A stretch of 52,569 nucleotides of DNA from an uncultured Bacteroidales bacterium (GTDB lineage: Bacteria > Bacteroidota > Bacteroidia > Bacteroidales > UBA932), in contig CAMCFO010000017.1 of NCBI GenBank assembly GCA_945874155.1, positions 1 to 52,569 of the forward strand, given 5' to 3'. The position numbers and the translations under genes are program-made. How positions within the stretch are numbered: position 1 is the stretch's first letter; each line of letters begins with the position of its first letter. Below the pieces are notes generated by a model. That model was not told where the DNA came from, searched no databases, and saw nothing but the letters and a program-made list of their open reading frames with translations. This document shows, in pieces, positions 31,062-40,190 of this stretch.

Positions 31062-33197
31062 TCAATTACTTTCTCTCGATTCCCGATAGGCCTCGGCAAA
31101 AGGTGTTGTGCGGTTGAATTCTGCTTCAACAATTCTTTCGATGTCGTTTTTGACGTTTTTGAAGTTTTCAGCCACACAGATGTTGACTTTTTCTTTCAGG
31201 TATTCTTGCTGGAGTTTCTTTTCGTTACCGACGTATTTCGGGAACAGGAGTTCAAGTCTTTGTCTGTCGAATTTAGTCATTTGCGGTATTGTTCCTTTGA
31301 AGAGGTCGGTAATGTAAGGAACACCTTGTTCATATTCTTTGAGGGCTTTATTTCTCTTTGCATCCACCTGTACGGCGCCATAGAATTTCTTCTGGCTGAT
31401 TTCTTCTCCAAAGTTGTCTTTCACCCAGCCACAGAATGTACCCTGTGACATATCCATAATCTTACTGGCAGGAAGGATGTCTTCAAGTTGGTAACTGATG
31501 GATTGGGAATTGGATTCTTCTCCTTTAGACTCGCTTATCCGTTTCCTGAATTGTTTTCCGAAGGAATCTGATATATCCTTTGCGGTCCTGCCTTCGACTG
31601 AGCCGGAGAACAGGTTTCCTACGGTTGTCATAATCACATCTGCTTCCTTGTCGCCGTAATCCCTTCTCAGCTGACTTTTGTCCTGTGCTCCAAGAACGAT
31701 TGCGACTTTGTTGGATCGTGCGGTTGCAATGAGGTTGTCAAGACCTTTGATGAAGACGGTAGGTAACTCGTCAAGGAGAACGACGCTTTTCTCCATACCT
31801 TTATGGTTGATGAGTTTGAACATGCGGGAGGTGTAGAGGGCGAGTGTGGTACCATAGATGGTCTGTCTGTCGGGGTTGTTTCCCATACATACTATCTTAG
31901 GCTCTGACGGATTGTTGATGTCGAGAGTGAAGTCGTCGCCGGTCATCACCCAGTAGAGTGCAGGTGAAACGAATTTTCCCATAGGAATCTGTGCGGACGC
32001 AATCTGTCCTTGAAGTTGTTCCATGGCTCCACCTTCGAGTGCGCTGGCAAACGGTGAAATTTTAGCCTCAAGGCCTTTTGTGAACTGAAGTATTTGAAAG
32101 ACCTTCTGATAGTTGTAAGCCATCAGTTCAATAACGTGCGGGAAGGTGCAGTATTTGCCTTTGTTCTTGTATTTAGTTCTGGAACCGATAACATTTTGTG
32201 TAGGATTACCATCTGCATCCAGTTCATATACGGCATCGGGGTCGTAATTTGCGAGGAACCATATCAGAGCATCAAGATAGACCTTGGCTGATTCATTGAA
32301 GAAATCGAATCCTTTTCCGTCGGCCCCCTTGTTGATGTTCTTGAACACAAGGTCGGCGATTTCAGTTGTATCGGCAGGGTCTGTGATGTAGGAATGGTGT
32401 ATCGGGTTGCATCTGTTGGATTTCATCGGGTCGTCGAAGTTGATGACATAGAGTTTCGGCATTTTCATCTTCGTGTTCGACCATAGGTTTTCCTTCTGTT
32501 TCTGGTATGCTATTTCCGTTATCACACGTTCAGTGAGGTCAGGAAATTTGTAATCATAGAGGAACATCGTGTAGTTCTTCCTGATTGTCTGTTCGATGAA
32601 AGCATTATAAATGGCGAAGGATTTTCCGGAACCTGGGGAACCGAGAACCATTGAGGCTCTGAACGGGTTGATGCAGTTTATCCATCCGTCGTATTGTTTC
32701 TTTTGATAAACGAACTTGTAAGGGATATTGATGGAATATTCGTTTTCCATCTTGGTTGTAGTCTGTTCAAACCCTTCATCAGCGTCCGGTTTTTCAGAAC
32801 CTTTCATCTTTCGGAAAACAAGAGCGTAGCCGTATATAGACAATCCCATACCTCCGAACATCATCATGGAATGGATTATGGGATTTGGGATGACAGGAAA
32901 GAACAGTACTGTACCCAAAGTTGAATAAACAAGTATATGTTTCCAACTTTTGTCCACTTTTTTTCCTGTTCGGACAGAAGCCGCACAAATCATCAGTGCA
33001 AAAAGAAAACCTTTGAGTTTGAGCGGGTTTTCGAAATATTCTCTTAAGTTCAGAAGGATAAAATCTAAAATACCCCATGTGAGTCCGAAACGGGAGAGGA
33101 TTGGGGCCAGACACCAGTAACTTTCTAACATTAAGAGCACGATTATTATTATCATCATGCAGTTCGAGAAGGTGTCGTTGCTTTGTTTGTCTTTCAT
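31062..33197 (-). CDS. Type IV coupling protein (VirD4/TraG family)
   Basis: This 711-aa inner-membrane ATPase should link the relaxosome to a type IV secretion channel. About four hydrophobic segments (14-27, 62-75, 88-104, 109-127) precede the cytoplasmic part. Walker A is GSPGSGKS (186-193), and VVLLDELPTVFIKGLD provides Walker B with the adjacent conserved region. IVLGAQDKSQLRRDYG matches the TraG C-terminal motif. It is of the type found on Bacteroidales conjugative elements. It has a divergent promoter shared with the gene at 33275. No relaxase gene was recognised in the window. Confidence 0.9.
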   Translation of the reverse strand: MKDKQSNDTFSNCMMIIIIVLLMLESYWCLAPILSRFGLTWGILDFILLNLREYFENPLKLKGFLFALMICAASVRTGKKVDKSWKHILVYSTLGTVLFFPVIPNPIIHSMMMFGGMGLSIYGYALVFRKMKGSEKPDADEGFEQTTTKMENEYSINIPYKFVYQKKQYDGWINCINPFRASMVLGSPGSGKSFAIYNAFIEQTIRKNYTMFLYDYKFPDLTERVITEIAYQKQKENLWSNTKMKMPKLYVINFDDPMKSNRCNPIHHSYITDPADTTEIADLVFKNINKGADGKGFDFFNESAKVYLDALIWFLANYDPDAVYELDADGNPTQNVIGSRTKYKNKGKYCTFPHVIELMAYNYQKVFQILQFTKGLEAKISPFASALEGGAMEQLQGQIASAQIPMGKFVSPALYWVMTGDDFTLDINNPSEPKIVCMGNNPDRQTIYGTTLALYTSRMFKLINHKGMEKSVVLLDELPTVFIKGLDNLIATARSNKVAIVLGAQDKSQLRRDYGDKEADVIMTTVGNLFSGSVEGRTAKDISDSFGKQFRKRISESKGEESNSQSISYQLEDILPASKIMDMSQGTFCGWVKDNFGEEISQKKFYGAVQVDAKRNKALKEYEQGVPYITDLFKGTIPQMTKFDRQRLELLFPKYVGNEKKLQQEYLKEKVNICVAENFKNVKNDIERIVEAEFNRTTPFAEAYRESRESN

Positions 33198-33211
33198 TGA
33201 AGTTTTTCTCG

Positions 33212-33259
33212 CAAAGTTATGATATTATTTGCCAAGATATGTAAAATCCTTTATATTTG
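33212..33259. promoter_or_regulatory. Divergent promoters of the coupling protein and the 33275 gene
   Basis: CAAAGTTA at 33212-33219 is a minus-strand -7 box (TAACTTTG) 15 bases before ATG 33197, and TATATTTG at 33252-33259 is a + strand -7 box 15 bases before ATG 33275. Both transcripts would have very short leaders. Confidence 0.65.
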
Positions 33260-33274
33260 TGGAAAAATTTTGTT

Positions 33275-34123
33275 ATGGCAATTGTTTTAAAAAGTAAAAG
33301 CAGTATGATAGACACACTTGTTGAAGAGTGTGATTTGACTAATAATCTACTGCGGGTTTTAGAAAAGACTCCTAATGATTTGCGTTATCTATTTGATGTT
33401 TACCAAAAACTTGCTAAAGAGAAAATTGATTTGAGTTTTGTTGATTGTCGTTGTTCTGAACCGTCGCAAGCGACTCTAAATGACATATATCTGGGAGACA
33501 TCAACGGTATCTGGACGAATAATATTCGCACATTTGAGGGGTTGAAGGAGAAGGACCCGGATACATACCAAACTGTTGTCAAACAATTCAGGAGTCAACT
33601 TCTGAGATCTCTGAAGCAACACAAATCGTGTATTTTGGATTCTGGAGTCAGTCGGGAAAGGTTGGTGGCCAATATCATTGATGCGTCCAACAAGTTTTTT
33701 TACAACCATAAGTCCGAATTCAACAATGAAGAATTACGGGTCGTCAAGTGTTCTGTTATGGATGGAATGATAAATCGGGATAGTATTGTTCATTTGGATC
33801 TTCGTCTTCAGAACGGTTATGGCGTCTATACATCTGGAGTTGTTGTGGATGGAGGACGGGATTTCTATCTTCCGGAGGAATTCTACAGGAGTACCGATTT
33901 GAAACCAAAGGATTTGAAAACAAGACGTTTTGCAAATCTTGACACAATTGCCAACAGTCATGAAGCAATTTGTTCTGTGTTCAAGAAGAATCTTTCAAAT
34001 ATGGTTGATTATGTAAAGGTGAATACCGTTTCTTTGTTGTCTGACAATAGTAAACGTTCAGAAGTCAAGGAACGATATTTACATGTTATTGAGAGAAGGA
34101 AATCTAAAGGTTTGCAGTTGTAA
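33275..34123 (+). CDS. Hypothetical protein, 282 aa
   Basis: ATG 33275 (MAIVLKSKSS) follows the -7 box at the usual distance and is preferred over an in-frame start six codons upstream. The protein is soluble and charged, largely helical, and not recognised. It is transcribed opposite to the coupling protein and ends at a solo hairpin plus terminator, so it is a one-gene unit. A regulatory or mobilisation role is possible from position only. Confidence 0.55.
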   Translation: MAIVLKSKSSMIDTLVEECDLTNNLLRVLEKTPNDLRYLFDVYQKLAKEKIDLSFVDCRCSEPSQATLNDIYLGDINGIWTNNIRTFEGLKEKDPDTYQTVVKQFRSQLLRSLKQHKSCILDSGVSRERLVANIIDASNKFFYNHKSEFNNEELRVVKCSVMDGMINRDSIVHLDLRLQNGYGVYTSGVVVDGGRDFYLPEEFYRSTDLKPKDLKTRRFANLDTIANSHEAICSVFKKNLSNMVDYVKVNTVSLLSDNSKRSEVKERYLHVIERRKSKGLQL

Positions 34124-34168
34124 ACTACCCACGAATAAATTCGTGGGCTTCCTCGCAGATTTATCGTG
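34123..34168 (+). repeat. Solo end-type hairpin after the 33275 gene
   Basis: AACTACCCACGAA-TAA-ATTCGTGGGCTTCC and then TCGCAGATTTATCGTG start at the stop codon. The block is nearly the same as those at 22648-22693 and 40556-40602, which are on the other strand. Confidence 0.5.
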
Positions 34169-34189
34169 ATTGGGGGTCACTGCAGACGA

Positions 34190-34223
34190 AGAGGGGGCTG
34201 ACGAGAAATCGTCAACCCCCTCT
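34190..34223. terminator. Bidirectional terminator
   Basis: GAGGGGGCTGACGA pairs with TCGTCAACCCCCTC around GAAA, between the convergent genes ending at 34123 and 34253. Confidence 0.85.
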
Positions 34224-34252
34224 AAATTTGATTTTGAGTGAAATGTTCTGAA

Positions 34253-34561
34253 TCAGACTTCTTTTAAATCTGTTACGACAATTTGTGTTTCGAAACTGGA
34301 TGTGCCGTCTGCGTGTTCGTATCGGACATTCTGGATGAATCCTTTCAGGTGAAGATACTGTCCTTTGAAGATTTGGAGTTTATTTTCGTCAATAACCTTT
34401 TTCGGTACAGTGCAGTGATGCCAAGTTGTTTCAATAACAGCTTCGTTATCATACGAGTTATACATTCGGTTTGTCACGAGTGAGAAATGAATGATGTCCG
34501 AATTCGAGTTCACACAGCCAACCATTCCGAGCAATTCTACATTGTTGATGCACGTTTTCAT
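34253..34561 (-). CDS. Single-stranded DNA-binding protein (OB fold)
   Basis: This 102-aa protein opens NNVELLGMVGCV and continues with HFSLVTNRMY, TTWHHCTVPKK, GQYLHLKGFIQNVRYEHADG and QIVVTDLKEV. This is the strand order of the SSB OB fold, with the W after the third strand. The acidic C-terminal tail of chromosomal SSB is absent. Its ATG overlaps the stop of the coiled-coil gene upstream (34558-34561), so both are translated together. Confidence 0.75.
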   Translation of the reverse strand: MKTCINNVELLGMVGCVNSNSDIIHFSLVTNRMYNSYDNEAVIETTWHHCTVPKKVIDENKLQIFKGQYLHLKGFIQNVRYEHADGTSSFETQIVVTDLKEV

Positions 34562-34992
34562 AATAATGTGATTTGTTGTTTGATGTACGAAATTTGAGTG
34601 AGAAGACTTCGGCAGATATCCTTGGCGGAGGCATAGGCGAGTTCCACCTGGTCTGTCACGGCTGAAAATTCAAGGATGAGATTGTTTACTACCTTTGTCT
34701 TTTCCATAACACCCAGTTTTTCGAAATATCCGATATTGTCTTCTTGAACTTGTCGTGTTGCAAGGTTCTTCATTGTTTTCACCTGAAAAAGCATTTCGGC
34801 GAGCCTTGCCACATACACTGATATTGCGTTTAGTCTCTCTACGAGAGAGTCTGGATTTCTTAGGTCAGCAGTCTGTTTCAGGAATTCCTGAATTTGTTTG
34901 CACTCAGTATGCAGTTGTTGGAGATAGGGGTTGCAATATTGAATTTCTGGTGAAATTTCTGAGAGGGAGTTAGTAAGAATTTCGTTTTGCAT
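34558..34992 (-). CDS. Helical/coiled-coil protein, 144 aa
   Basis: The sequence is nearly all predicted helix with heptad-like leucines and repeated Q/E/K, for example QQLHTECKQIQEFLKQTADL. The family is unknown. The coupled downstream gene is an SSB, so a DNA-metabolism role is possible. Confidence 0.5.
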   Translation of the reverse strand: MQNEILTNSLSEISPEIQYCNPYLQQLHTECKQIQEFLKQTADLRNPDSLVERLNAISVYVARLAEMLFQVKTMKNLATRQVQEDNIGYFEKLGVMEKTKVVNNLILEFSAVTDQVELAYASAKDICRSLLTQISYIKQQITLL

Positions 34993-35011
34993 GTATGAGA
35001 GGGTATTATGC

Positions 35012-35029
35012 GTCGGGCTTTGGCCCGAC
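35012..35029 (-). terminator. Hairpin between the VWA gene and the coiled-coil gene
   Basis: GTCGGGCTTTGGCCCGAC is a perfect short stem. The run of T expected of an intrinsic terminator is weak, so it may act as an attenuator or as a transcript-end stabiliser. Confidence 0.5.
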
Positions 35030-35043
35030 CCTGATGAACTTTT

Positions 35044-36999
35044 TTAGAAAGTGTTTGAAATTGGTTTTATGAGGAGTTTGAGATTTTGTTTTATCAATTT
35101 GCCGATATTTGTGGCAAGTTCCGAAAGGTCGTTCAGAACTATGCTGTTTTTGAAGATTGTTTCAACGTTTGTGGCTCTTTCAATCCCCACACCAATGATG
35201 ACGAAACCATCTTTGGATAGTGTTTTTTCAGCGTTTATCACTTTGCTGGAATCGTTCGGAACTCCGTCGGTTATCACAATCATCAGGCATGGTTTCTTGT
35301 TGTGTTTTCTGATTTTCTTTGCGGCAATCAGCATTGCTTCACCGGTGGGTGTTGAGCCGCGTGAGGATATCTTTGCCAGTGATTCTTTTGCCCCTTTATT
35401 GGCTTCAATGTAATTGTAGAATTGATTGGAGTAACCGAATACAGACAGAATTGTTTTCGGATTTGTCTGAAGGGTTTCTTGAATCAGTACAGCTGTAAGA
35501 ATTGCCGCATCGTTCTTTTTCCCGTCCATGGAGCCGCTTTCGTCTATCAGGAGACAAACATTGGAAGCATCATATCGTTCTTCTCCTATGCGTGTGAAGA
35601 TATTGTAGTTGCCGGCGGCGACATGTGACAGTTTATGGGAGTTTATTTTTCCTGTCTGTTGTCCTTCAATGTTGTATTCCTTGTCGATTGTTTGAAGTCT
35701 CATCGCTTTCTTCAGGGCAGGGATGTGTTTTTGGATTTGTTTCTTAAAAATGAAATATCGTTCCTTGTCCAGAGTATTTGAATAAACCTTTACTTCTTTC
35801 AGATTATCGGGTGCTTCGAGACCGTTTGCGACATGATATGAACCGTTATCCGATAGTTGTTGTGCATTTTCCTTAGTTTGGAGCGAGTCCATTTTGCTTA
35901 TTTCCTTTTTGACTGCTTTGGAGTCAAGTACTTGGCTCAGGAGATTGTCAACTGCTTCTTTGGATAGGTTATTTGAGGAGGACTTTGTCTTGTTGTCCTG
36001 CTTTCCTGTTGATTGAGATTGTTTCTGTTCTTCTGAATTTTCTGAAGACGAGCCTTCGTGTTGATTTTGTTTGTCGTTGGTTTGAGAAGATGGGCTTTGT
36101 CCTTGAGAAGATTGGTTCTGTCCTTGTTGGGAAGAATTGGTCTGATTGTTCTGTTCCTGCTGTTTTTTCATTTCCTCTTCTATGATGTCTCGAATGAGGT
36201 CTATAATTTTGACAGTGGCTTTGATTACATCATTGGAGGATGCTGGAAATGGAGTCAGAATATCCTTTGCTTTGGCGAGGAGTTCATAGTCGTTTATGAT
36301 GTCTTCATCAGACAGGGCAGCCGGGAATCGTATCAGTTTGATGAGGTCATTAATGAACACCGCCACTTTTTGTTCAGTTTCCGGAGAGTTTTCCACTTGC
36401 GGTCTTTCTTTGACCTTTTTATCAAAATAGTATTTCTTTGTTTCTCCGAGAAAATCAGCATATCCGGGACGGTCTTCTCCTGTAATCATTTCGATTCTTT
36501 CGTCTTCAATGATATTCCAGATATTCATTGCAAGATGCAGAATCTGTTCTTTATTATACGTGGAACGAAGGTCTTTTTCAACGCTTAAATCCGAATTGTT
36601 CACATGACTTGCTTCGTGAATGCTCAAGCCGATAAGAATATCGGTTTTTTGATTGGTTGAAAGGTCGTTGTCATCGAAATAGTCAGTGGCAACATTTATA
36701 TGTCTTTCTTTTGTTGTAAAAGATGTGGAATTGCCGACAGTCACTTTCACTGGTATGTTGCACATTGAGTCAACGATTTTCTGAGCGATTGTTCTGGCAT
36801 TGTTTATCAGATGCGGAACGCTTCTCATTCCTCCTGTGAGGTAAGAGGAATAGGATTCGTCTTTGTCCATAACTCGACATAATCCTACTTCACCCTTGTG
36901 GACAAAGGTGTTTATGTCTCTCCTTCCCGTAAGGAGGTCGCTTCGGAGCAATTCTATTTGAGTATTTGTCGGGATTACTTTAGAAATATTGACTGCCAT
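35044..36999 (-). CDS. CobT-like zincin and von Willebrand factor A protein
   Basis: The start is ATG 36999 (MAVNISKVIP), because leader I ends there; the frame upstream crosses the leader. The protein is 651 aa. An N-terminal region contains LIGLSIHEASHVNN with HEASH at 128-132 and a later IEDERIE (165-171), a zincin-like signature seen in MoxR-associated VWA proteins and reminiscent of CobT. A Q/S-rich linker follows (278-345). The C-terminal VWA domain has the MIDAS motif DESGS at 486-490, RGSTPTGEAM and VITDGVPND. With the AAA+ protein at 37805 it should form an ATPase-VWA remodelling pair. Confidence 0.82.
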   Translation of the reverse strand: MAVNISKVIPTNTQIELLRSDLLTGRRDINTFVHKGEVGLCRVMDKDESYSSYLTGGMRSVPHLINNARTIAQKIVDSMCNIPVKVTVGNSTSFTTKERHINVATDYFDDNDLSTNQKTDILIGLSIHEASHVNNSDLSVEKDLRSTYNKEQILHLAMNIWNIIEDERIEMITGEDRPGYADFLGETKKYYFDKKVKERPQVENSPETEQKVAVFINDLIKLIRFPAALSDEDIINDYELLAKAKDILTPFPASSNDVIKATVKIIDLIRDIIEEEMKKQQEQNNQTNSSQQGQNQSSQGQSPSSQTNDKQNQHEGSSSENSEEQKQSQSTGKQDNKTKSSSNNLSKEAVDNLLSQVLDSKAVKKEISKMDSLQTKENAQQLSDNGSYHVANGLEAPDNLKEVKVYSNTLDKERYFIFKKQIQKHIPALKKAMRLQTIDKEYNIEGQQTGKINSHKLSHVAAGNYNIFTRIGEERYDASNVCLLIDESGSMDGKKNDAAILTAVLIQETLQTNPKTILSVFGYSNQFYNYIEANKGAKESLAKISSRGSTPTGEAMLIAAKKIRKHNKKPCLMIVITDGVPNDSSKVINAEKTLSKDGFVIIGVGIERATNVETIFKNSIVLNDLSELATNIGKLIKQNLKLLIKPISNTF

Positions 37000-37091
37000 A
37001 AAAACAATTTTTATATAGATTATGATGCAGGAGTTTACTCCTGCTTTGGACAAGCAAAAGCCTCCTGGAACGTCAGTTGCCGGGAGGCTTT
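37000..37091 (-). promoter_or_regulatory. Structured 5' leader, copy I
   Basis: AAAGCCTCC (37057-37065) pairs with GGGAGGCTTT (37082-37091). The palindrome GCAGGAGTTTACTCCTGC is at 37027-37044 and an AT-rich box precedes ATG 36999. The stem sequence is unlike the CCCCG-type copies, yet the order of parts is the same. Its outer arm overlaps the stop codon of the upstream 113-aa gene. Confidence 0.6.
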
Positions 37092-37431
37092 ATAGAGGGT
37101 TTTTTCCTTTTTTTGTTGTTTTTTTTGTTGGGTATCCGTAGATGTGCCGGTATTCTTTTTTTGTGATGGCGGCTCTCAATTCGTGGAAGGCTTTGTCGAC
37201 ACATTCTTCGAAGAAGATGACTCTGCTTTTACAAATATTAAGCTCCCACCAGTCGGAAGGGTCGTCTGGATTTCTTTTGTGTGAAGACAGTTCATTTTCC
37301 GCAGCTTTTAGTTTGTTTACGAGGGAAAGGCATTTTTGATGGAGAGAGGTCAGTTTTTTGTCTTTCCCTTTGTGAGAAAGTATGTGAGACAGAGCCTGTT
37401 CTGTTTCTCTAATGAACTTTTGGTTCAGCAT
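37090..37431 (-). CDS. Hypothetical protein, 113 aa
   Basis: This is a basic, helical protein (LSHILSHKGKDKKLTSLHQK and more) ending in a run of lysines. It lies between the AAA+ and VWA genes and overlaps the 108-aa gene by 7 bases, so it belongs to that operon. It could be an adaptor of the pair; no family is known. Confidence 0.5.
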   Translation of the reverse strand: MLNQKFIRETEQALSHILSHKGKDKKLTSLHQKCLSLVNKLKAAENELSSHKRNPDDPSDWWELNICKSRVIFFEECVDKAFHELRAAITKKEYRHIYGYPTKKTTKKGKNPL

Positions 37432-37751
37432 AGTTGATGTTTTTTGCCGTAACGGGCTTTGAAAGGGTTTCCATCCATTTCATAGATGGTCGCATTTTCA
37501 TTGCTTGCGACGGGGTGCATTTTGTAGAGTTTGATCAGTTTTCCTGCAGTGTTGGCGCTGATGATAGTTTCTTCAGTGAGATTACCTGCACTGTCTATTT
37601 TCGGGCCGTAAATGAAGGAATATTCTGTATAGGAGAAATCATTAAAGAAGTTGCTTGTAATTCTGTCTTTACTGATAATAAAGGGAATGTTTATGATATT
37701 TGGATTGAGTTTTCCGTTTATTATCTTTTGGAGGGTTTTTTCGCTTATCAT
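37425..37751 (-). CDS. Hypothetical protein, 108 aa
   Basis: This is an unrecognised soluble protein with a beta-rich middle (YSFIYGPKIDSAGNLTEETI). It is part of the operon between the AAA+ and VWA genes. A hairpin at 37767-37794 stands just upstream. Confidence 0.5.
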   Translation of the reverse strand: MISEKTLQKIINGKLNPNIINIPFIISKDRITSNFFNDFSYTEYSFIYGPKIDSAGNLTEETIISANTAGKLIKLYKMHPVASNENATIYEMDGNPFKARYGKKHQLC

Positions 37752-37766
37752 AGTTTTTTATTTTTA

Positions 37767-37794
37767 GGGTTATCCCCGTTGGTGAGGATAACCC
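37767..37794 (-). promoter_or_regulatory. Intercistronic hairpin after the AAA+ gene
   Basis: GGGTTATCC pairs with GGATAACCC, followed on the minus strand by TAAAAATAAAAAAC and ATG 37751. It could attenuate transcription or replace the usual leader. Confidence 0.5.
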
Positions 37795-37804
37795 GTTGGA
37801 CAAA

Positions 37805-39748
37805 TTATTTCACATTTTTGAATCTTGCCATTATAGTGGCTTTGATTCCGGCTCTTTGGCTCTGCGGGTCGTTGTCTCCCATTCCTTTGTCGAACAGTGG
37901 TAGGAAAACAAGTTCCATTGCTTCTTGACAGGAGAATCCGTCCTGAACAAGTTCCGCACAGGTGATAGTGTTTCTGACGGATATGCTTGGTGCTTCGGAG
38001 TCTTCCTTGTTGCAGATGTTTCTGATATCCTTGGCAACACTTGCGAGTATCTTGGCGTTGGTTTCGTCAATACCCGTGCGTGCAATAAGGATTTTCTTTT
38101 CCACATCAACACTCAAGTAATCCATTTCAATTTTGGTGACGAATCTGTCAGAGAGGGCGGAGTCTATCATATGTGTTCCTGTATAACTTGAGCCGATATT
38201 GGCAGTAGCGAAGAACATACATTGAGGATGAACTTTGATTTCCTTGGCATCGTCTTCGAAAGAGTCGCTTACGAAGAGTGTTCTGGAATTGTCCAGACAG
38301 CCGAAGAGGATGTTTTCCAAGTTACGGGGAACGCGGTTGATTTCATCCAACAGTACGATTCCGGGCTTCTGTATCGCCTGAGCGAAAGGTGCCCAATTAT
38401 AGACTGTTTGCTGGATGCCGTTTACAGGTTTGAGGGATGCTTGTCCTATAAGTCCTGATGCATCGGATATGCAACCCATATCGATCTTGGTGAAGTTCAG
38501 ACCCATCCTTTGTGCGAGAAGTCTTATGACTTCCGTCTTACCGCATCCTGTCGGACCAGTAATGAGTGTAGGTCGTGTTCTGTATGTGTTCAACACGAGA
38601 AGAGACCAGATTCTGTCTTCGACATGAAATCCTTCGGAATCCTTCGGTTTTTGAAACTTTTCGGTGAGTTCTTGAAGGAGTGATTTAGCCTCATATTTCT
38701 TTGGGGCCGGTATTTCACCTGATGCAAGTTTGCTTGAGAGTTCTGACAGGCTTGCGGACTTGTTGAATATGTCTGGATTCAGGAGTTGGTCTATTGTCCA
38801 TCCTTTTTCAATCGCTTTCTTGATGTTTGTGATTGTGTCCTTGGAGATGGATTCAGTCAGACCGGTTGATTCAGCAATGGCGGTATTCAAAATAAACGCC
38901 GTATCTTTGATTTCCGTTTCAGATTCGTAATCATTCTTTGTGTAGGAAGAAGGTTTGCCGGATTCGTGTTCCCTTACGAGATGATTGACATACGCTTGAT
39001 GAAGACCGTGCTTTGTTATCAGCTCGAAATCCTTCAGTATCACTTTCTCGGCAGTGAGGAAATTGGACAATCTCTCTCTGTTGCAGAGGGATTCAGTAGT
39101 TTCTCCTGCGCTGAGGAGTTTGGCAATGTTTTCCTGTATATCTGCGGGTTTGAGGGCTTTCCCCGGACGGATTTGGTTTTCTACAACAAGTATGGATGTG
39201 AGCCATCTGCACAGTATGGTGCTGATAGTTTCAGGAGCGTCTGTCCATGACGGCTTCCAATTGGTGTCGAAAGGAGTTGCGTTTCCTTTGCCGTCTATAG
39301 GATTGCATACAAGGGCTTTGGACATAGTCTTGGATGATGTGGATTTAGTGGATTTTCGGACTGGTTTCTCATTGACTGGTACACCTGCCATAAACAATGC
39401 GAAAGCAGCGTTCATTTCATCGTTTTTGTGTTCCGGTTTGACATATTGAAAGTCAGGATTTTCGGAAACCGGATGAAACTTTGTCGAAGATGTAATTTCG
39501 GACGTATTGTAGATAGAGTAGAACGGTTTCATGTTCTCTATGGCTCTTTTTTCCAAATAGTCGCTGGCGAAGTAGGTCCCAAGTGGATATTCCAATCTTG
39601 AACCGGTTGGATTGGAGTTGGCGTCTTTCGGGGCTTGTACGTTCATTGTCGTGAGGATTTCGCTTCCGTCCTCGAATTTCTGACCGGGTAGTGCGCGAAG
39701 TCTTGGCATCCCCTTGCTGTCATTTTCTGTTTTAAAGAAGTAGAACAT
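37805..39748 (-). CDS. MoxR/CobS-like AAA+ ATPase
   Basis: This is a 647-aa protein. An unusual N-terminal region of about 380 residues, of unknown fold, precedes an AAA+ core: Walker A GPTGCGKT (398-405), the MoxR-type insert DMGCISDASGLIGQA, Walker B IVLLDE (464-469) followed by INRVP, sensor 1 FFATANIGSSYTGT, and the arginine finger in DSALSDRF. MoxR/CobS ATPases work with VWA partners to insert metals or remodel complexes. The VWA protein at 35044 in the same operon is the clear partner. Similar CobS/CobT-like pairs occur on phages and plasmids, where their target is unknown. Confidence 0.85.
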   Translation of the reverse strand: MFYFFKTENDSKGMPRLRALPGQKFEDGSEILTTMNVQAPKDANSNPTGSRLEYPLGTYFASDYLEKRAIENMKPFYSIYNTSEITSSTKFHPVSENPDFQYVKPEHKNDEMNAAFALFMAGVPVNEKPVRKSTKSTSSKTMSKALVCNPIDGKGNATPFDTNWKPSWTDAPETISTILCRWLTSILVVENQIRPGKALKPADIQENIAKLLSAGETTESLCNRERLSNFLTAEKVILKDFELITKHGLHQAYVNHLVREHESGKPSSYTKNDYESETEIKDTAFILNTAIAESTGLTESISKDTITNIKKAIEKGWTIDQLLNPDIFNKSASLSELSSKLASGEIPAPKKYEAKSLLQELTEKFQKPKDSEGFHVEDRIWSLLVLNTYRTRPTLITGPTGCGKTEVIRLLAQRMGLNFTKIDMGCISDASGLIGQASLKPVNGIQQTVYNWAPFAQAIQKPGIVLLDEINRVPRNLENILFGCLDNSRTLFVSDSFEDDAKEIKVHPQCMFFATANIGSSYTGTHMIDSALSDRFVTKIEMDYLSVDVEKKILIARTGIDETNAKILASVAKDIRNICNKEDSEAPSISVRNTITCAELVQDGFSCQEAMELVFLPLFDKGMGDNDPQSQRAGIKATIMARFKNVK

Positions 39749-39785
39749 ATCTTGAATGTTTGAGATGAATGATTATCGGATTGGT

Positions 39786-40064
39786 TTATTTGTTCCAAGC
39801 GAGGTATGGACCTTCCGGCTTTTCTCCTCTGACTGTTTGGCTTGTGAAGGGTTCGTAGTGTTTTACTCTTCCGTCTACGAGCATTATTCCTCTGCCTTTT
39901 GAGTGTTCTTCGTCGAGCAGAGTTTGGATTTCATTCTTTGTCTTGTTCCATTCTTCTCTTTTGAGTGCGAGTCTGGCTTTTACGGTTGGGGTGATGATGC
40001 GTTTTCCTGAAATCAGAGCGATAAGGATGCCCAAAACAAGACGGAAGGTGCTGTACTTTTTCAT
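39786..40064 (-). CDS. Small membrane-anchored protein, 92 aa
   Basis: The N-terminus MKKYSTFRLVLGILIALISG is a single hydrophobic segment, and a basic soluble part follows. The function is unknown. It is preceded by leader J and a hairpin-rich noncoding region reaching to 40560. Confidence 0.5.
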   Translation of the reverse strand: MKKYSTFRLVLGILIALISGKRIITPTVKARLALKREEWNKTKNEIQTLLDEEHSKGRGIMLVDGRVKHYEPFTSQTVRGEKPEGPYLAWNK

Positions 40065-40190
40065 ATCAAAAAAATTTTATGGATATTTTTCTTCGGCAGG
40101 AGTTATCCTGCCTTGTTTATTTATCAATCCGTCTGCGGAAAGGGAGTACGGACTTGTCCGGACGGACTCCGCAAACGGATTATTAGATTT
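40065..40190 (-). promoter_or_regulatory. Structured 5' leader, copy J
   Basis: AATCCGTCTGCGGA (40126-40139) pairs with TCCGCAAACGGATT (40168-40181), and an inner hairpin is formed by GTCCGGAC. The palindrome GGCAGGAGTTATCCTGCC lies at 40095-40112, and ATAAAATTTTTTTGAT precedes ATG 40064. The pairing is preserved with sequences unrelated to the other copies. Confidence 0.65.

Noticed and set aside
37000..37053. Longer start for the VWA gene at 37053
   Set aside because: It would translate the leader I palindrome; ATG 36999 lies at the standard position after the leader.
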